64,000 bases of DNA. Origin: Bog-532 sp963830385. GTDB taxonomy: Bacteria; Actinomycetota; Actinomycetes; Streptosporangiales; Streptosporangiaceae. The stretch covers positions 1,736,001-1,800,000 of the forward strand of contig CAWHMD010000005.1 of the NCBI GenBank assembly GCA_963830385.1, in the 5' to 3' direction. The translations under genes were made by a program, and so were the position numbers. The first letter of the stretch is position 1, and each line of letters starts with the position of its first letter. The notes below the pieces were generated by a model. That model had not been told where the DNA came from and made no database searches. It saw only the letters and a program-made list of their open reading frames with translations. Below, in pieces: positions 27,641 to 36,390 of the stretch.

Positions 27641-28333
27641 TCAGTAGTAATTGTTCGCGAGTTCGAAATTCCAGGCTGCACAGGGCGAGCCGTACACGTC
27701 TTTTATGTAGCCGAGGCCCCACTTGATCTGGGTAGCCGGATTGGTCAGGTAGTCCGGTCCGGCGCTGGCCATCTTGGACGCGGGCAGCGACTGCGGAATG
27801 CCATACGCGCCGCTGGGATTCTCGGCGTCGTAAGACCAGCCGCTTTCCCGGTTCCACAGATCCTGCAGGCAACCGAATTGCGAAGTCGAAAAGCCGAAAC
27901 TGCTCAGCATGTTGTAGGCGATCGACTGGGCGGTGCCCGGGTTCGGGGCGGCCGCCGTCGGCTCCGCGGCGGTGCCGGTGGACGAGCTGGACGACGAGCC
28001 GCCCGACGACTGGTTGACCGAAGCCACAGCTGAGGAGGGGGTTGCGACCTTCGCCTTGGCCACCACGGTGAGCGTCCGGGAGGCGTTGCTCATGACGATC
28101 ATCTGCTGGTGCTCCTGCTGGAGCAGCGCGACCGCCTTGGTGTTGGTAATGGACTCAAGGCCCGCCGCGGCGCCCGATGCGCCAGAAGAAGAAGGACCCA
28201 TTAGCCAGGCCGCAGCAGAAACGCCACCGACCGCAGTTAGCGCCACGACAGCGGCCGGAACAATGACTCCGTTGCGGCGCATAAAGCGATTAGTTCGCCG
28301 CGCGCTACGGGCACCTGTCCGGTGTCGTGACAA
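27641..28333 (-). CDS. secreted lytic transglycosylase (paralogue 2)
   Basis: A 230-aa paralogue of the gene at 26515. A signal segment (VIVPAAVVALTAVGGVSAAAW) is followed by a Ser/Thr/Ala-rich spacer (about 80-140) and the SLT-like domain with DLWNRESGWSYDAENPSGAYGIPQS, SKMASAGPDY and QIKWGLGYIKDVYGSPCAAW (each motif shorter than twenty in its conserved core). TTG 28333 follows GAAAGGA; ATG 28285 within the signal region is the alternative. The two paralogues are tandem and each has its own long upstream region, so they look separately transcribed. Confidence 0.85.
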   Translation of the reverse strand: MSRHRTGARSARRTNRFMRRNGVIVPAAVVALTAVGGVSAAAWLMGPSSSGASGAAAGLESITNTKAVALLQQEHQQMIVMSNASRTLTVVAKAKVATPSSAVASVNQSSGGSSSSSSTGTAAEPTAAAPNPGTAQSIAYNMLSSFGFSTSQFGCLQDLWNRESGWSYDAENPSGAYGIPQSLPASKMASAGPDYLTNPATQIKWGLGYIKDVYGSPCAAWNFELANNYY

Positions 28334-28587
28334 GGCAATCCTTTCATCAGCCAAGCGCACCGGACGGGGCGTCCGGGCGCATAGACCGCTGCGGTTGCAC
28401 ATGGCAGCGAATCTCTGGTTAAACCCCTCACCGACCGTAATCGTCGCTAAATGCGACTGAGATGCTCGCATTGGAACTGGCGGCTTTACGAAGGGCACTC
28501 ACCGTCGGCGACCTAGACTGCCAGAAAAGGGGGTGGGGTGCGCAACCGATTCGGCGAGGTTGCCCACGACAGGTTTCACCCAACCGT

Positions 28588-28603
28588 TGTGACGTTGGTC
28601 ACA
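28588..28603. promoter_or_regulatory. CRP-type box between transglycosylase 2 and CoA-transferase
   Basis: TGTGA-CGTTGG-TCACA, extended to TTGTGA...TCACAA, is a perfect CRP-family palindrome. It lies 255 bp upstream of transglycosylase 2 and 65 bp upstream of the divergent CoA-transferase start, so it could serve either. The 334-bp gap (28334-28667) holds nothing else I can name. Confidence 0.7.
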
Positions 28604-28667
28604 ATTAACTGACGGTACCTTTGTCACCACTTATCGCGATTTTCCACTCGTAACAGGAGCGCCATCG

Positions 28668-29846
28668 ATGGACCAGACCGGTGCGGCCGGAGACCAGCTG
28701 CCGCTGCGGGGCATCGTGGTGGTGGCCCTGGAGCAGGCGGTAGCGGCTCCGTTCGCCACCCGGCAGCTGGCGGACCTGGGCGCGCGCGTCATCAAGGTGG
28801 AGCGGCGCGGGACCGGGGACTTCGCCCGCGGCTACGACCGGGCGGTGCACGGCCAGGCCAGCGCGTTCGTCTGGCTCAACCGCGGCAAGGAGAGCCTCGA
28901 GCTGGACGTCAAGGACGCCGGCGACCTGGCCGTGCTGACCGCCCTGCTGGACCGGGCCGACGTGTTCGTGCAGAACCTGGCGCCGGGGGCGGCCGAGCGG
29001 CTGGGGCTGGGGGCCGGGGTGCTGCGGGAGCGCCACCCCCGGCTGATCACCTGCTCGGTGTCCGGCTACGGGGACACCGGCCCGTACCGCAGCAAAAAGG
29101 CCTACGACCTGCTGGTCCAGTGCGAGGCCGGGCTGGTGTCGGTGACCGGCGGCCCGGACGTCCCGGCCCGGGTGGGCGTCTCGGTGGCCGACATCGCGGC
29201 CGGCATGTACGCCTACAGCGGGATCTTGACCGCGCTGTACGAGCGGGAGCGGACCGGGCGCGGCACCAGCCTGACCGTGTCCATGCTGGAGGCGCTCGGG
29301 GAGTGGATGGGCCAGCCGGTCAACTTCGCCGTCTACAGCGGGCAGCCGGTGCCGCGGACCGGCGCCCAGCATCCGTCCATCTCGCCGTACGGGCCGTACA
29401 CGGCGGCCGACGGGGCGCAGGTGTTCATCGGCATCCAGAACGACCGCGAGTGGGCCGCGTTCTGCCAGCGGATCCTGGACCGCCCGGAGCTGATCGCCGA
29501 CGAGCGGTTCGCGACCAACCCGGACCGGGTGGCGCACGACGCCGAGCTGACCGGGATCATCGAGTCCGCGCTGGCCGGGATGGCCCCGGACCGGCTGACC
29601 GGCCTGCTGGGCGAGGCGGGCATCGCCAGCGGCCGGCTGCGCACGCTCCAGGAGTTCGCCGAGCACCCGCAGCTGGCCGCCCGCGACCGGTGGCGGCCGG
29701 TGGACACCCCCGGCGGCCCGATCCAGGCCCTGCTGCCGCCGGTGACGGTGGCCGGCCGGGAGCCGTTGATGGGCCCGGTGCCAGCTGTGGGCCAGCACAA
29801 CGAGCCGATCCGGGCCGAGCTGGGGCTGGCGCCGGAGTCCGGCTGA
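28668..29846 (+). CDS. CaiB/BaiF (class III) CoA-transferase
   Basis: A 392-aa enzyme of the formyl-CoA/carnitine CoA-transferase family, which moves CoA between carboxylic acids through an enzyme aspartyl intermediate. Family blocks are visible: PFATRQLADLGARVIKVE near the start, LNRGKESLELDVK, RLGLGAGVLRERHPRLITCSVSGYG, KAYDLLVQCEAG with the conserved Asp, and AALYERERTGRG-like AL YERERTGRG. It stands just upstream of the acetaldehyde dehydrogenase/aldolase pair and may activate an acid substrate or product of that catabolic pathway; the acid is unknown. The GntR box at 29989 lies after this gene, so it may be controlled separately, perhaps by the CRP box. Confidence 0.85.
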   Translation: MDQTGAAGDQLPLRGIVVVALEQAVAAPFATRQLADLGARVIKVERRGTGDFARGYDRAVHGQASAFVWLNRGKESLELDVKDAGDLAVLTALLDRADVFVQNLAPGAAERLGLGAGVLRERHPRLITCSVSGYGDTGPYRSKKAYDLLVQCEAGLVSVTGGPDVPARVGVSVADIAAGMYAYSGILTALYERERTGRGTSLTVSMLEALGEWMGQPVNFAVYSGQPVPRTGAQHPSISPYGPYTAADGAQVFIGIQNDREWAAFCQRILDRPELIADERFATNPDRVAHDAELTGIIESALAGMAPDRLTGLLGEAGIASGRLRTLQEFAEHPQLAARDRWRPVDTPGGPIQALLPPVTVAGREPLMGPVPAVGQHNEPIRAELGLAPESG

Positions 29847-29866
29847 GGCGTCGCCGGTCCTTACCC

Positions 29867-29921
29867 GCGCGATGCCGCATCTGGGCCGGCCAGAACCGGC
29901 GCGATGCCGCATCTGGGCCGG
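29867..29921 (+). repeat. 23-bp direct repeat, 32-bp period
   Basis: GCGCGATGCCGCATCTGGGCCGG begins at 29867 and again at 29899, just after the CoA-transferase stop. Function is unknown. Confidence 0.8.
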
Positions 29922-29988
29922 TTGGCCAGGGCGCACGCCAAAGAAAATGGGCACTCGCTGGGCGGCTGCCCCTTTCATCCTTCCACCA

Positions 29989-30004
29989 AACTGCATACAG
30001 TTTG
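29989..30004. promoter_or_regulatory. GntR operator, site A (AAACTGCATACAGTTT)
   Basis: Perfect AAACTG-N4-CAGTTT inverted repeat, 80 bp upstream of the acetaldehyde dehydrogenase start. Identical in its arms to the sites at 36837 and 41663, which flank other catabolic units. Confidence 0.85.
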
Positions 30005-30083
30005 AGAGAAGGAATCAGGCGGAGGCGGCTGGACGGCACGCGAGCTTGGCGGCGCGGGCGGGCGGCTGGCCGGAGGAGGACGT

Positions 30084-30986
30084 ATGGGCAAGGCCACGGC
30101 GGCCATCGTCGGGCCGGGGAACATCGGCACCGACCTGCTGGTCAAGTTGCAGCGCAGTGAGCATGTCGAGCCCCGGTACATGGTCGGAGTGGACCCGGAT
30201 TCTGACGGGTTGCGGCGGGCCCGCGAGCTGGGGCTGGAGGCCTCGGCCGAGGGCGTGGACTGGCTGCTGGCTCAGGGCGTTCGGCCGGACCTGGTGTTCG
30301 AGGCCACCTCGGCGCGAGCGCACCAGGCCAACGCGCCACGCTACGCCGAGGCCGGCATCCAGGCCGTCGACCTGACCCCGGCGGCGGTCGGGCCGCTGGT
30401 CTGCCCGGCCGTCAACGCCGGCGAGCACCGGGCGGCGGCCAACCTCAACATGATCACCTGTGGCGGCCAGGCCACGATCCCGCTGGTGCACGCGGTGTCC
30501 CGGGTGACCCCGGTGCCGTACGCGGAGATCGTGGCCTCGATCGCGTCGCGGTCGGCGGGGCCGGGCACGCGGGCCAACATCGACGAGTTCACCGTGACCA
30601 CGGCCCGGGCCATCGAGCGGGTCGGCGGCGCCGGCCGGGGCAAGGCGATCATCATCCTCAACCCGGTCGACCCGCCGATGATCATGCGGGACACCGTGTT
30701 CTGCGCGATCTCCCCGGAGGCCGACACCGACACCATCACCGAATCGGTGCTGGCGATGACGGCCGAGGTGGCCCGCTACGTGCCCGGGTACACGCTGCGG
30801 GCCGAGCCGCAGTTCGACCCGCCGAACGAGATGTGGCCGGGCTGGGCCCGGGTGGCGCTGTTCCTGGAGGTCCGCGGCAACGGCGACTACCTGCCGCCGT
30901 GGGCCGGCAACCTGGACATCATGACCGCGGCCGCCGTCCGGGTCGGCGACCTGCTGGCTTCGGCGCACGCGGAGGTGAGGGCATGA
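30084..30986 (+). CDS. acetaldehyde dehydrogenase (acylating)
   Basis: A 300-aa enzyme of the MhpF/DmpF/HsaG family that oxidises acetaldehyde (or propanal) to the acyl-CoA with NAD. The Rossmann motif VGPGNIGTDLL (9-19), the catalytic Cys126 in NMITCGGQAT, and the C-terminal GNLDIMTAAA are diagnostic. ATG 30084 follows GGAGGA. It overlaps the aldolase gene by ATGA; in known systems the two proteins form a complex that channels the volatile aldehyde. It is the last step of a meta-cleavage pathway. Confidence 0.93.
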   Translation: MGKATAAIVGPGNIGTDLLVKLQRSEHVEPRYMVGVDPDSDGLRRARELGLEASAEGVDWLLAQGVRPDLVFEATSARAHQANAPRYAEAGIQAVDLTPAAVGPLVCPAVNAGEHRAAANLNMITCGGQATIPLVHAVSRVTPVPYAEIVASIASRSAGPGTRANIDEFTVTTARAIERVGGAGRGKAIIILNPVDPPMIMRDTVFCAISPEADTDTITESVLAMTAEVARYVPGYTLRAEPQFDPPNEMWPGWARVALFLEVRGNGDYLPPWAGNLDIMTAAAVRVGDLLASAHAEVRA

Positions 30987-32026
30987 CCGCGAGCGAGCAA
31001 GAGAACGCTGTTCGGATCACCGACTCGACGCTGCGGGACGGGTCACACGCGATGCGGCACCAGTTCACCGAGGGACAGGTGCGGTCGGTGGTGTCCGCCC
31101 TGGACGGCGCCGGGGTGGAGGTCATCGAGGTCTCGCACGGCGACGGGCTGGGCGGTTCGTCGTTCAACTACGGGTTCTCCGGTACCGACGAGATCGAGCT
31201 GATCCGGGCGGCGGTGGACGAGGCGGCGGCGGCCCGGATCGCGGTACTGCTGCTGCCCGGGGTGGGCACCGTGGAAGATCTGAAAGACGCCCACGCGGCC
31301 GGCGCGTCGGTGGCCCGCATCGCCACCCACTGCACCGAGGCGGACGTGTCCGGGCAGCACTTCGGGGCCGCCCGCGAGCTGGGCATGGAGACGGTCGGCT
31401 TCCTGATGCTGGCGCACCGGCTGGAGCCGGAAGCGCTGGCCCGGCAGGCCCGGATCATGGTGGACGCCGGCGCAGAGTGCGTGTACGTGGTCGACTCGGC
31501 CGGGGCCCTGGTCCTGGCGGACGCCCAGGCCCGGATCCAGGCGCTGCTGACCGAGGTCGGCGACCAGGCCCAGGTCGGCTTCCACGGCCATCAGAACCTC
31601 TCGCTGGGGGTGGCCAACTCGGTGCTGGCCGTCCAGGCGGGCGCGCGCCAGATCGACGGGGCGCTGTGCGCGCTGGGCGCGGGAGCCGGCAACGCGCCGA
31701 CCGAGGTGCTGGCGGCGACCTTCGACCGGCTCGGCCTGCGCACCGGGGTCGACGTGCCCGGGGTGCTGGCGGCGGCCGAGGACGTGGTGGCGCCGTTCAT
31801 CCCCCGGCTGCCGTGGATGGACCGGTCCTCGATCGTGCAGGGCTACGCCGGGGTGTACTCCTCGTTCCTGCTGCACGCCCAGCGGGCGGCCGAGCGGTAC
31901 GGCGTGCCCGCGCACGCGATCCTGGAGAAGGTGGGCGAGGCCGGCTACGTCGGCGGGCAGGAAGACATGATCATCGACGTGGCGCTGGCGCTGCGCGAGG
32001 AGCGTGAGCTGGCGGGCTCCGCCTAG
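30983..32026 (+). CDS. dmpG: 4-hydroxy-2-oxovalerate aldolase
   Basis: A 347-aa DmpG/MhpE/HsaF-type aldolase that splits 4-hydroxy-2-oxoacids to pyruvate and an aldehyde. The N-terminal HMGL-like TIM barrel begins with RITDSTLRDGSHAMRHQF (Arg18, Asp19 and His22 catalytic by homology), and metal-binding histidines are in GFHGHQNLSL. The C-terminal DmpG-like communication domain carries AHAILEKVGEAGYVGGQEDM. ATG 30983 overlaps the dehydrogenase stop. Partner of the preceding enzyme. Confidence 0.93.
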   Translation: MTASEQENAVRITDSTLRDGSHAMRHQFTEGQVRSVVSALDGAGVEVIEVSHGDGLGGSSFNYGFSGTDEIELIRAAVDEAAAARIAVLLLPGVGTVEDLKDAHAAGASVARIATHCTEADVSGQHFGAARELGMETVGFLMLAHRLEPEALARQARIMVDAGAECVYVVDSAGALVLADAQARIQALLTEVGDQAQVGFHGHQNLSLGVANSVLAVQAGARQIDGALCALGAGAGNAPTEVLAATFDRLGLRTGVDVPGVLAAAEDVVAPFIPRLPWMDRSSIVQGYAGVYSSFLLHAQRAAERYGVPAHAILEKVGEAGYVGGQEDMIIDVALALREERELAGSA

Positions 32027-32055
32027 GGCTGGCGGCTCCGCCTAATATCGGGGCT

Positions 32056-32658
32056 ATGAGCCGGTGGGAGCCCAATGCCCGCGGGCGGCTGGAGGCCGCC
32101 GCGGCCGAGCTCTTCGCCGAGCGCGGATTCGACCAGACCACGGTGGCCGACATCGCCGCCCGGGCTGGCCTGACCGAGCGGACGTTCTTCCGGCACTTCG
32201 CGGACAAGCGCGAGGTGCTGTTCTCGGGCCAGGAGCAGTTCCAGCAGGCAGTGGTGAGCGCGGTGGCGGCCGCGTCGGCCGGCGCCACGCCGCTGGAGGC
32301 GGTAGCGGCCGGGCTGGACGCCGCCGCCAACCTGCTGCAGGACCGGGCCGAGCTGGCTCCGCAGCGCCAGGTCATCATCGACGCCCACCCTGACCTGCAG
32401 GAGCGCGAGCTGATCAAGATGGCCCGGCTGGCCGCGGCGGTGGCCGCCGCCCTGCGCGAGCGCGGGGTGCCCGAGCCGGCCGCGACCCTGAGCGCCGACA
32501 GCGGCACCGCCGTGCTCCGGATCGCGTTCAGCCGCTGGCTGGAGGAGAACGTAGCGCGGCCGCTCCCCGAGGTCATGCGGGAGACGCTCGGGGAGCTGGC
32601 CGCGCTCTACGTGCCCGCGGGGGCTCCGGCCTCGATCAGCCGGCCACGACCGGGGTGA
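32056..32658 (+). CDS. TetR-family transcriptional regulator
   Basis: A 200-aa regulator with an N-terminal TetR helix-turn-helix (GFDQTTVADIAARAGLTERTFFRHF, core within residues 24-46) and a helical ligand-binding domain. It starts 29 bp after the aldolase, in the same direction, and its 3' end overlaps the convergent FAD oxidase gene by 23 bp. The short upstream gap repeats the aldolase gene end (GGCTCCGCCTA twice). Its targets are unknown; the neighbouring oxidase unit is a natural guess. Confidence 0.85.
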   Translation: MSRWEPNARGRLEAAAAELFAERGFDQTTVADIAARAGLTERTFFRHFADKREVLFSGQEQFQQAVVSAVAAASAGATPLEAVAAGLDAAANLLQDRAELAPQRQVIIDAHPDLQERELIKMARLAAAVAAALRERGVPEPAATLSADSGTAVLRIAFSRWLEENVARPLPEVMRETLGELAALYVPAGAPASISRPRPG

Positions 32659-34075
32659 TGTTGTAGTTGGCCCGGAACAGGTTCTCCGGGTCGTACTGGG
32701 CCTTGACCCGGCCGAGCTTCGCGTACTTCTCCGGGCCGCCGAGGGCCTCCACCACCCGGTCCAGCTCGTCCACGTTGAGCATGTTGTAGTAGACGCCCTG
32801 GCCGATCCAGGGACCCAGGTCGGCGACCGCCCGGCGGGTGCGGGCCATGTAGTCGGCGTCGCTGGCGGGGTCGTCCCAGCGCATCGCGAAGTTCAGCCAG
32901 AGCTGGTAGCCGCGGTTGGAGAACGCGGTCGCGTCTTCGGCCACATCGCCGATCGCGCCGCCCAGGCCGATCAGCTCGACCTCGCCCTCCATCGGCATGT
33001 CACGCCAGAAGTCGACCAGCGTCGCGATGGCCTCGTCGGACAGGTCGGCGACGTGCGCTTCCTTGGTGTAGTAGCGGTGGCCGTCCTCGAACTCGACGTC
33101 GATCAGCTTCTGCACCCCGGCCGCGAACGGCAGGATCGTGACCGCCGACACGGCGGGCTTGCCGATCGACCGCAGCCGGTCGATCAGCTCCACCCCTTCC
33201 AGGGCCTCGGCGTCGTCCAGCCACATCGCGACCAGCATCAGCAGCCGCTTGCCGACCAGCTCGGGCGGCACGAACGGCAGCGCGGGCATGTCGTGCTTGA
33301 GGGCCGCGTGGTAGCCGACGGACCGGGGCAGCGTCGGGTAGAGCGCCGCGTACTCGTGCAGGGCCTCGGCGGCGTCGTCCACCTCGTACAGCGAGACGCC
33401 GATGCGCATCATCGGGCCGAACTCGTAGGCCCTGAACGTGAACCGGGTGACGATGCCGAAGTTGCCGCCGCCGCCGCGCAGCGCCCACATGAGGTTCGGG
33501 TGGTCGGTCTCGGTGACCTCGATGACCTCGCCGCTGGCCAGCACCAGCTCCAGCGACACGAACTGGTCGCAGGTCAGCCCGTAGGGCCGGGAGAACCAGC
33601 CGATGCCGCCGCCCAGCGACAGCCCCGCCACCCCGGTCTCGGACATGATCCCGGCCGGCACGATCAGGCCGTGCTGTGAGGTCACCGCGTCCACGTCGCC
33701 CAGGCGGCAGCCGCCGCCCGCGTGCACCAGACCCGCCTCGGTGTCGACCGAGACGTCGCGCAGGCCGGACAGGTCGAGGGTCAGGCCGCCCTCGGACATG
33801 CCCTTGCCCGCCACGTTGTGGCCGCCGCAGCGCACCGAGGGAGCGAGGTCGTACTCCCGGGCCACGTTGACCGCGGCGACCACGTCGGCGGTGCTGGTAC
33901 AGCGCAGGATCAGCCCGGGACGCCGGTCGACCATGGCGTTCCAGACCTGCCGGGCGCTTTCGTACTCGACGTGGTCGGGGCCGATGATGTCGCCCTTGAA
34001 CTGGCCGTCCAGCTGCTGGGTGATCCGGGTCCGCAGTTCGTCGTCGATGATCGCCGGGGCGGTGGTGTCCGTCAT
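32636..34075 (-). CDS. FAD-linked oxidase (berberine-bridge-enzyme type)
   Basis: A 479-aa flavoprotein: an FAD-binding PCMH domain (about 45-220, with RCTSTADVVAAV and GLSLGGGIGWFSR) and a C-terminal BBE motif (KAQYDPENLFRANYNI). His86 in CGGHNVAG is the site of covalent FAD attachment in the family. The usual second attachment cysteine (TCP motif) is replaced by Ser145, so attachment is probably by the histidine only. Such enzymes oxidise sugars, alkaloids or aromatic alcohols. It is the last gene of a leftward operon (YCII, dehydrogenase, FAA enzyme, SRPBCC, oxidase) and overlaps its upstream neighbour by ATGA. Confidence 0.88.
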   Translation of the reverse strand: MTDTTAPAIIDDELRTRITQQLDGQFKGDIIGPDHVEYESARQVWNAMVDRRPGLILRCTSTADVVAAVNVAREYDLAPSVRCGGHNVAGKGMSEGGLTLDLSGLRDVSVDTEAGLVHAGGGCRLGDVDAVTSQHGLIVPAGIMSETGVAGLSLGGGIGWFSRPYGLTCDQFVSLELVLASGEVIEVTETDHPNLMWALRGGGGNFGIVTRFTFRAYEFGPMMRIGVSLYEVDDAAEALHEYAALYPTLPRSVGYHAALKHDMPALPFVPPELVGKRLLMLVAMWLDDAEALEGVELIDRLRSIGKPAVSAVTILPFAAGVQKLIDVEFEDGHRYYTKEAHVADLSDEAIATLVDFWRDMPMEGEVELIGLGGAIGDVAEDATAFSNRGYQLWLNFAMRWDDPASDADYMARTRRAVADLGPWIGQGVYYNMLNVDELDRVVEALGGPEKYAKLGRVKAQYDPENLFRANYNITPVVAG

Positions 34076-34539
34076 GCCGACACCGCCTCGCCGGCCGCGA
34101 TGCGGCGCATGGCGGCCAGCGTGGCCGCCACCGCCTTGAGGTAGTCGCCGGTCATCGAGTCGGCGTACTCCTGCTCGGCGGCCGAGCCGCCCTCGACACC
34201 CTCGACCACCAGGGCGAAGCTGAACCGCAGGCGCAGCGCTTCATCCGGGCCCTCGACCTCGTTGGCGATCGTGCCCAGCACCGGCCCGGCGATCCGGGTG
34301 AACGTGACCCGGTGCGGCTCCTCCATCGTGATCCGCTCGGTGAACCGCGCCCCGCGGAAGTCGATGTCCCGATGGAAGACGGTGTCGCTGATCCGGTCGG
34401 TGACCTCGCAGTAGGTCATGCTCGGCACGAACGGCAGCGCGTTGTTGGCCTTGAGCACCAGGCCGTCCCAGACGTTGGCCCGGCTGAGCACCGGCTCCCC
34501 CGGTTCGTTCACCGGCAGGTCGTGCGTAACGAAGATCAT
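34072..34539 (-). CDS. SRPBCC (AtaL-like) family protein
   Basis: A 155-aa protein with the START/SRPBCC hydrophobic-pocket fold of the AtaL-like (DUF1857) group: NVWDGLVLKANNALPFVPSM at the start, YCEVTDRISDTVFHRDI, RVTFTRIAGPVLGTIANEVEG and LRFSFAL. Members of this family bind or modify hydrophobic polycyclic or aromatic ligands. Both ends overlap operon neighbours by ATGA. A role as substrate carrier or ring-modifying enzyme in the catabolic unit is inference. Confidence 0.75.
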   Translation of the reverse strand: MIFVTHDLPVNEPGEPVLSRANVWDGLVLKANNALPFVPSMTYCEVTDRISDTVFHRDIDFRGARFTERITMEEPHRVTFTRIAGPVLGTIANEVEGPDEALRLRFSFALVVEGVEGGSAAEQEYADSMTGDYLKAVAATLAAMRRIAAGEAVSA

Positions 34540-35435
34540 GATGTTCCTCCGGATGGATTGACCACGGTGTTTTCCAAAGTCCCCAGGCCGTCGATGCTGG
34601 TCCGGACCACGTCGCCCGGGCGCAGGTAGAGGCCGCGGCCGGCCCCGACTCCGGCCGGTGTGCCGGTGGCGATCACGTCACCGGGCTCCAGGGTGGCGAC
34701 CTCGCTGGCCGCCGCGATCAGCTCCGCCACCGAGCAGACCATGTCGGCGGTGGACTCGTCCTGCTGCAGGTCCCCGTTGACCCACAGCCGCAGGCGCAGG
34801 TCCTGCGGGTCCGGGACCTGGAAGGCGGGGGTGACGCCGGGGCCGAGTGGCAGCGAGGCGTCCAGCGACTTGGCCGCGAACCAGTCGTAGACGAACGGCG
34901 CGGCGCTGACGTCCGGACGCCGGTGCAGGCCCCGGGCGGTGATGTCGTTCGCCACGCAGTAACCGGCCACATGGTGCAGTGCATCTTCTGGGGCGATGTC
35001 ACGGCCGCCGGTGCCGATGACCACGGCCAGCTCGGCCTCCCAGTCCAGCCGCGCCACTTCCGGGTCGCGGACCGCGATCGGGTCGGCCGGGCCGATGATC
35101 GTGGTGCTGGGCGCCTTGAGGAAGAAGAAAGGGTGCCAGCCCCGCTCGGGAATCTCCACGCCCATCTCCCGCATGTGCTTGCGGTAGTTGACGCCGGCGC
35201 AGAGCACCTTGCGGGGCCAGCGCAGCGGAGCCAGCAGCCGGTCGTACTCGACCGGCGGGGCGCCGGCCACCTCCAGGCCGCGCAGCACCGGCTCGGCCTG
35301 CTCCCAGTCGGCCAGCAGCTCCATCATCGTCGGCCAGCGTTTGAGCTCGGTCGGCCCGGCCAGTGAGCCGTCGGCACGCAGGACCGCCAGCCCGGCGGTG
35401 CCGTTGCGCTCGTAGGTGGACAGCTGCCAGGTCAT
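34536..35435 (-). CDS. fumarylacetoacetate hydrolase family enzyme
   Basis: A 299-aa FAA-fold protein. LCAGVNYRKHMREMG introduces the domain, the metal-site acidic triad is in RLDWEAELAVVIG (two Glu) and later GYCVANDITAR (Asp), and the C-terminus has PGDVIATGTPAGVGAGR. The family cleaves or hydrates 2,4-dioxo or 2-oxo-enoic acids with Mg. In a meta-cleavage pathway such a fold serves as the 2-hydroxypentadienoate hydratase or a C-C hydrolase, which fits the aldolase and dehydrogenase nearby. Both ends overlap neighbouring genes. Confidence 0.88.
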   Translation of the reverse strand: MTWQLSTYERNGTAGLAVLRADGSLAGPTELKRWPTMMELLADWEQAEPVLRGLEVAGAPPVEYDRLLAPLRWPRKVLCAGVNYRKHMREMGVEIPERGWHPFFFLKAPSTTIIGPADPIAVRDPEVARLDWEAELAVVIGTGGRDIAPEDALHHVAGYCVANDITARGLHRRPDVSAAPFVYDWFAAKSLDASLPLGPGVTPAFQVPDPQDLRLRLWVNGDLQQDESTADMVCSVAELIAAASEVATLEPGDVIATGTPAGVGAGRGLYLRPGDVVRTSIDGLGTLENTVVNPSGGTS

Positions 35436-36361
35436 TTGTTCTCTTCTCTTTGGCTGGGGCCGTCGCCGGGCTCGTCGCCGGGCTCGTTGCTGGGCGGGGA
35501 GGCTCCCGCGATCTGGTCGAAGACGCAGGCGATGTCCAGGTCACCCCAGCCGGACGCCAGCGCCCGGTCGAACACCGCCTTGGCCGACGCGAACACCGGG
35601 GTGTCCAGGCCGACCTCGTCGGCGCTGCCCGCGATCTGCTCGAGGATGGGGTGCAGGGTGCTGATCGGGCCGGGCGCCGGTGACCAGGCGCGGGCCCGCA
35701 TGACCGGGCCGCGCTGCCGCCAGATGGCCGACGACCCGATCGAGTCGTCGAGGGTGCGCTGGACCAGCTCCAGGTCCAGGCCGCCCCGCCGGGCCAGTTC
35801 CATGGCCTCGGCGGCGGCCACCGTGTGCACGGCCAGGAGCAGGTTGGCGATGTACTTCATCCGCGCGCCGGTGCCGAACGCCCCGGTGTAGACCCAGCGG
35901 CCGGAGATCGCGTCCAGCACTGGCCGGACCCGTTCCACGCTGGCCTCCTCGCCGGAGGCGAAGGTGGTGGCCCGCCGGGCCGACACCAGGCCCGGGCCGC
36001 CGCTGATCGGGCAGTCCAGCAGGTCGCCGCCCTGGCGGGCGACCGCGTCCCGGACCTCCCGCTTACGGCCGACGTCGATCGTGCTCATTTCCAGGTGCAC
36101 GGTGCCGGGGCGCAGCGTGGTCAGCGTGCCCTGCGGCCCGCCCACCACGTCGGCCACGGCGTCGGCGTCCGGCACGATCGACAGCAGCACGTCGGCGGCG
36201 GCCGCGACCTCGGCTGGGGAACTCGCCACCTTGCCGCCGGCCTCGGCCAGGGCGGGTGACCCGGACCGCCGGTAGCCGACCACCTCGAAGCCGCGCTCCA
36301 TCAGGTTGCGGGCGATGGGCAGGCCCATCACCCCGAGGCCGATCATGCCGACTCGCTGCAT
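35432..36361 (-). CDS. NAD(P)-dependent dehydrogenase (3-hydroxyisobutyrate type)
   Basis: A 309-aa beta-hydroxyacid dehydrogenase. The Rossmann motif GMIGLGVMGLPIARNL (5-20), the substrate loop DCPISGGPGLVSARRAT (GG motif), and the catalytic Lys region ARMKYIANLLLAV are typical. It oxidises a small 3-hydroxy acid or reduces the semialdehyde. AAGGAGG precedes ATG 36361; the long upstream extension of the frame has no ribosome site and overlaps the YCII gene. Its stop overlaps the FAA gene start. Confidence 0.88.
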   Translation of the reverse strand: MQRVGMIGLGVMGLPIARNLMERGFEVVGYRRSGSPALAEAGGKVASSPAEVAAAADVLLSIVPDADAVADVVGGPQGTLTTLRPGTVHLEMSTIDVGRKREVRDAVARQGGDLLDCPISGGPGLVSARRATTFASGEEASVERVRPVLDAISGRWVYTGAFGTGARMKYIANLLLAVHTVAAAEAMELARRGGLDLELVQRTLDDSIGSSAIWRQRGPVMRARAWSPAPGPISTLHPILEQIAGSADEVGLDTPVFASAKAVFDRALASGWGDLDIACVFDQIAGASPPSNEPGDEPGDGPSQREENK

Positions 36362-36390
36362 CGCTGCCTCCTTGCAGCCGCTCTTCCTGC

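Noticed and set aside
27061..28600. c-di-AMP (ydaO) riboswitch in the transglycosylase leaders
   Set aside because: Expected from relatives, but the conserved core (GGGTGAATCC-like and CCGAACCCGNCAGCTAACC-like blocks) is not present in either leader by eye.
32636..34075. Second covalent FAD cysteine (Cys169 in GLTCD) in the BBE-type oxidase
   Set aside because: The spacing from His86 (83) does not fit bicovalent enzymes (about 60); the true position is Ser145, so only His attachment is supported.
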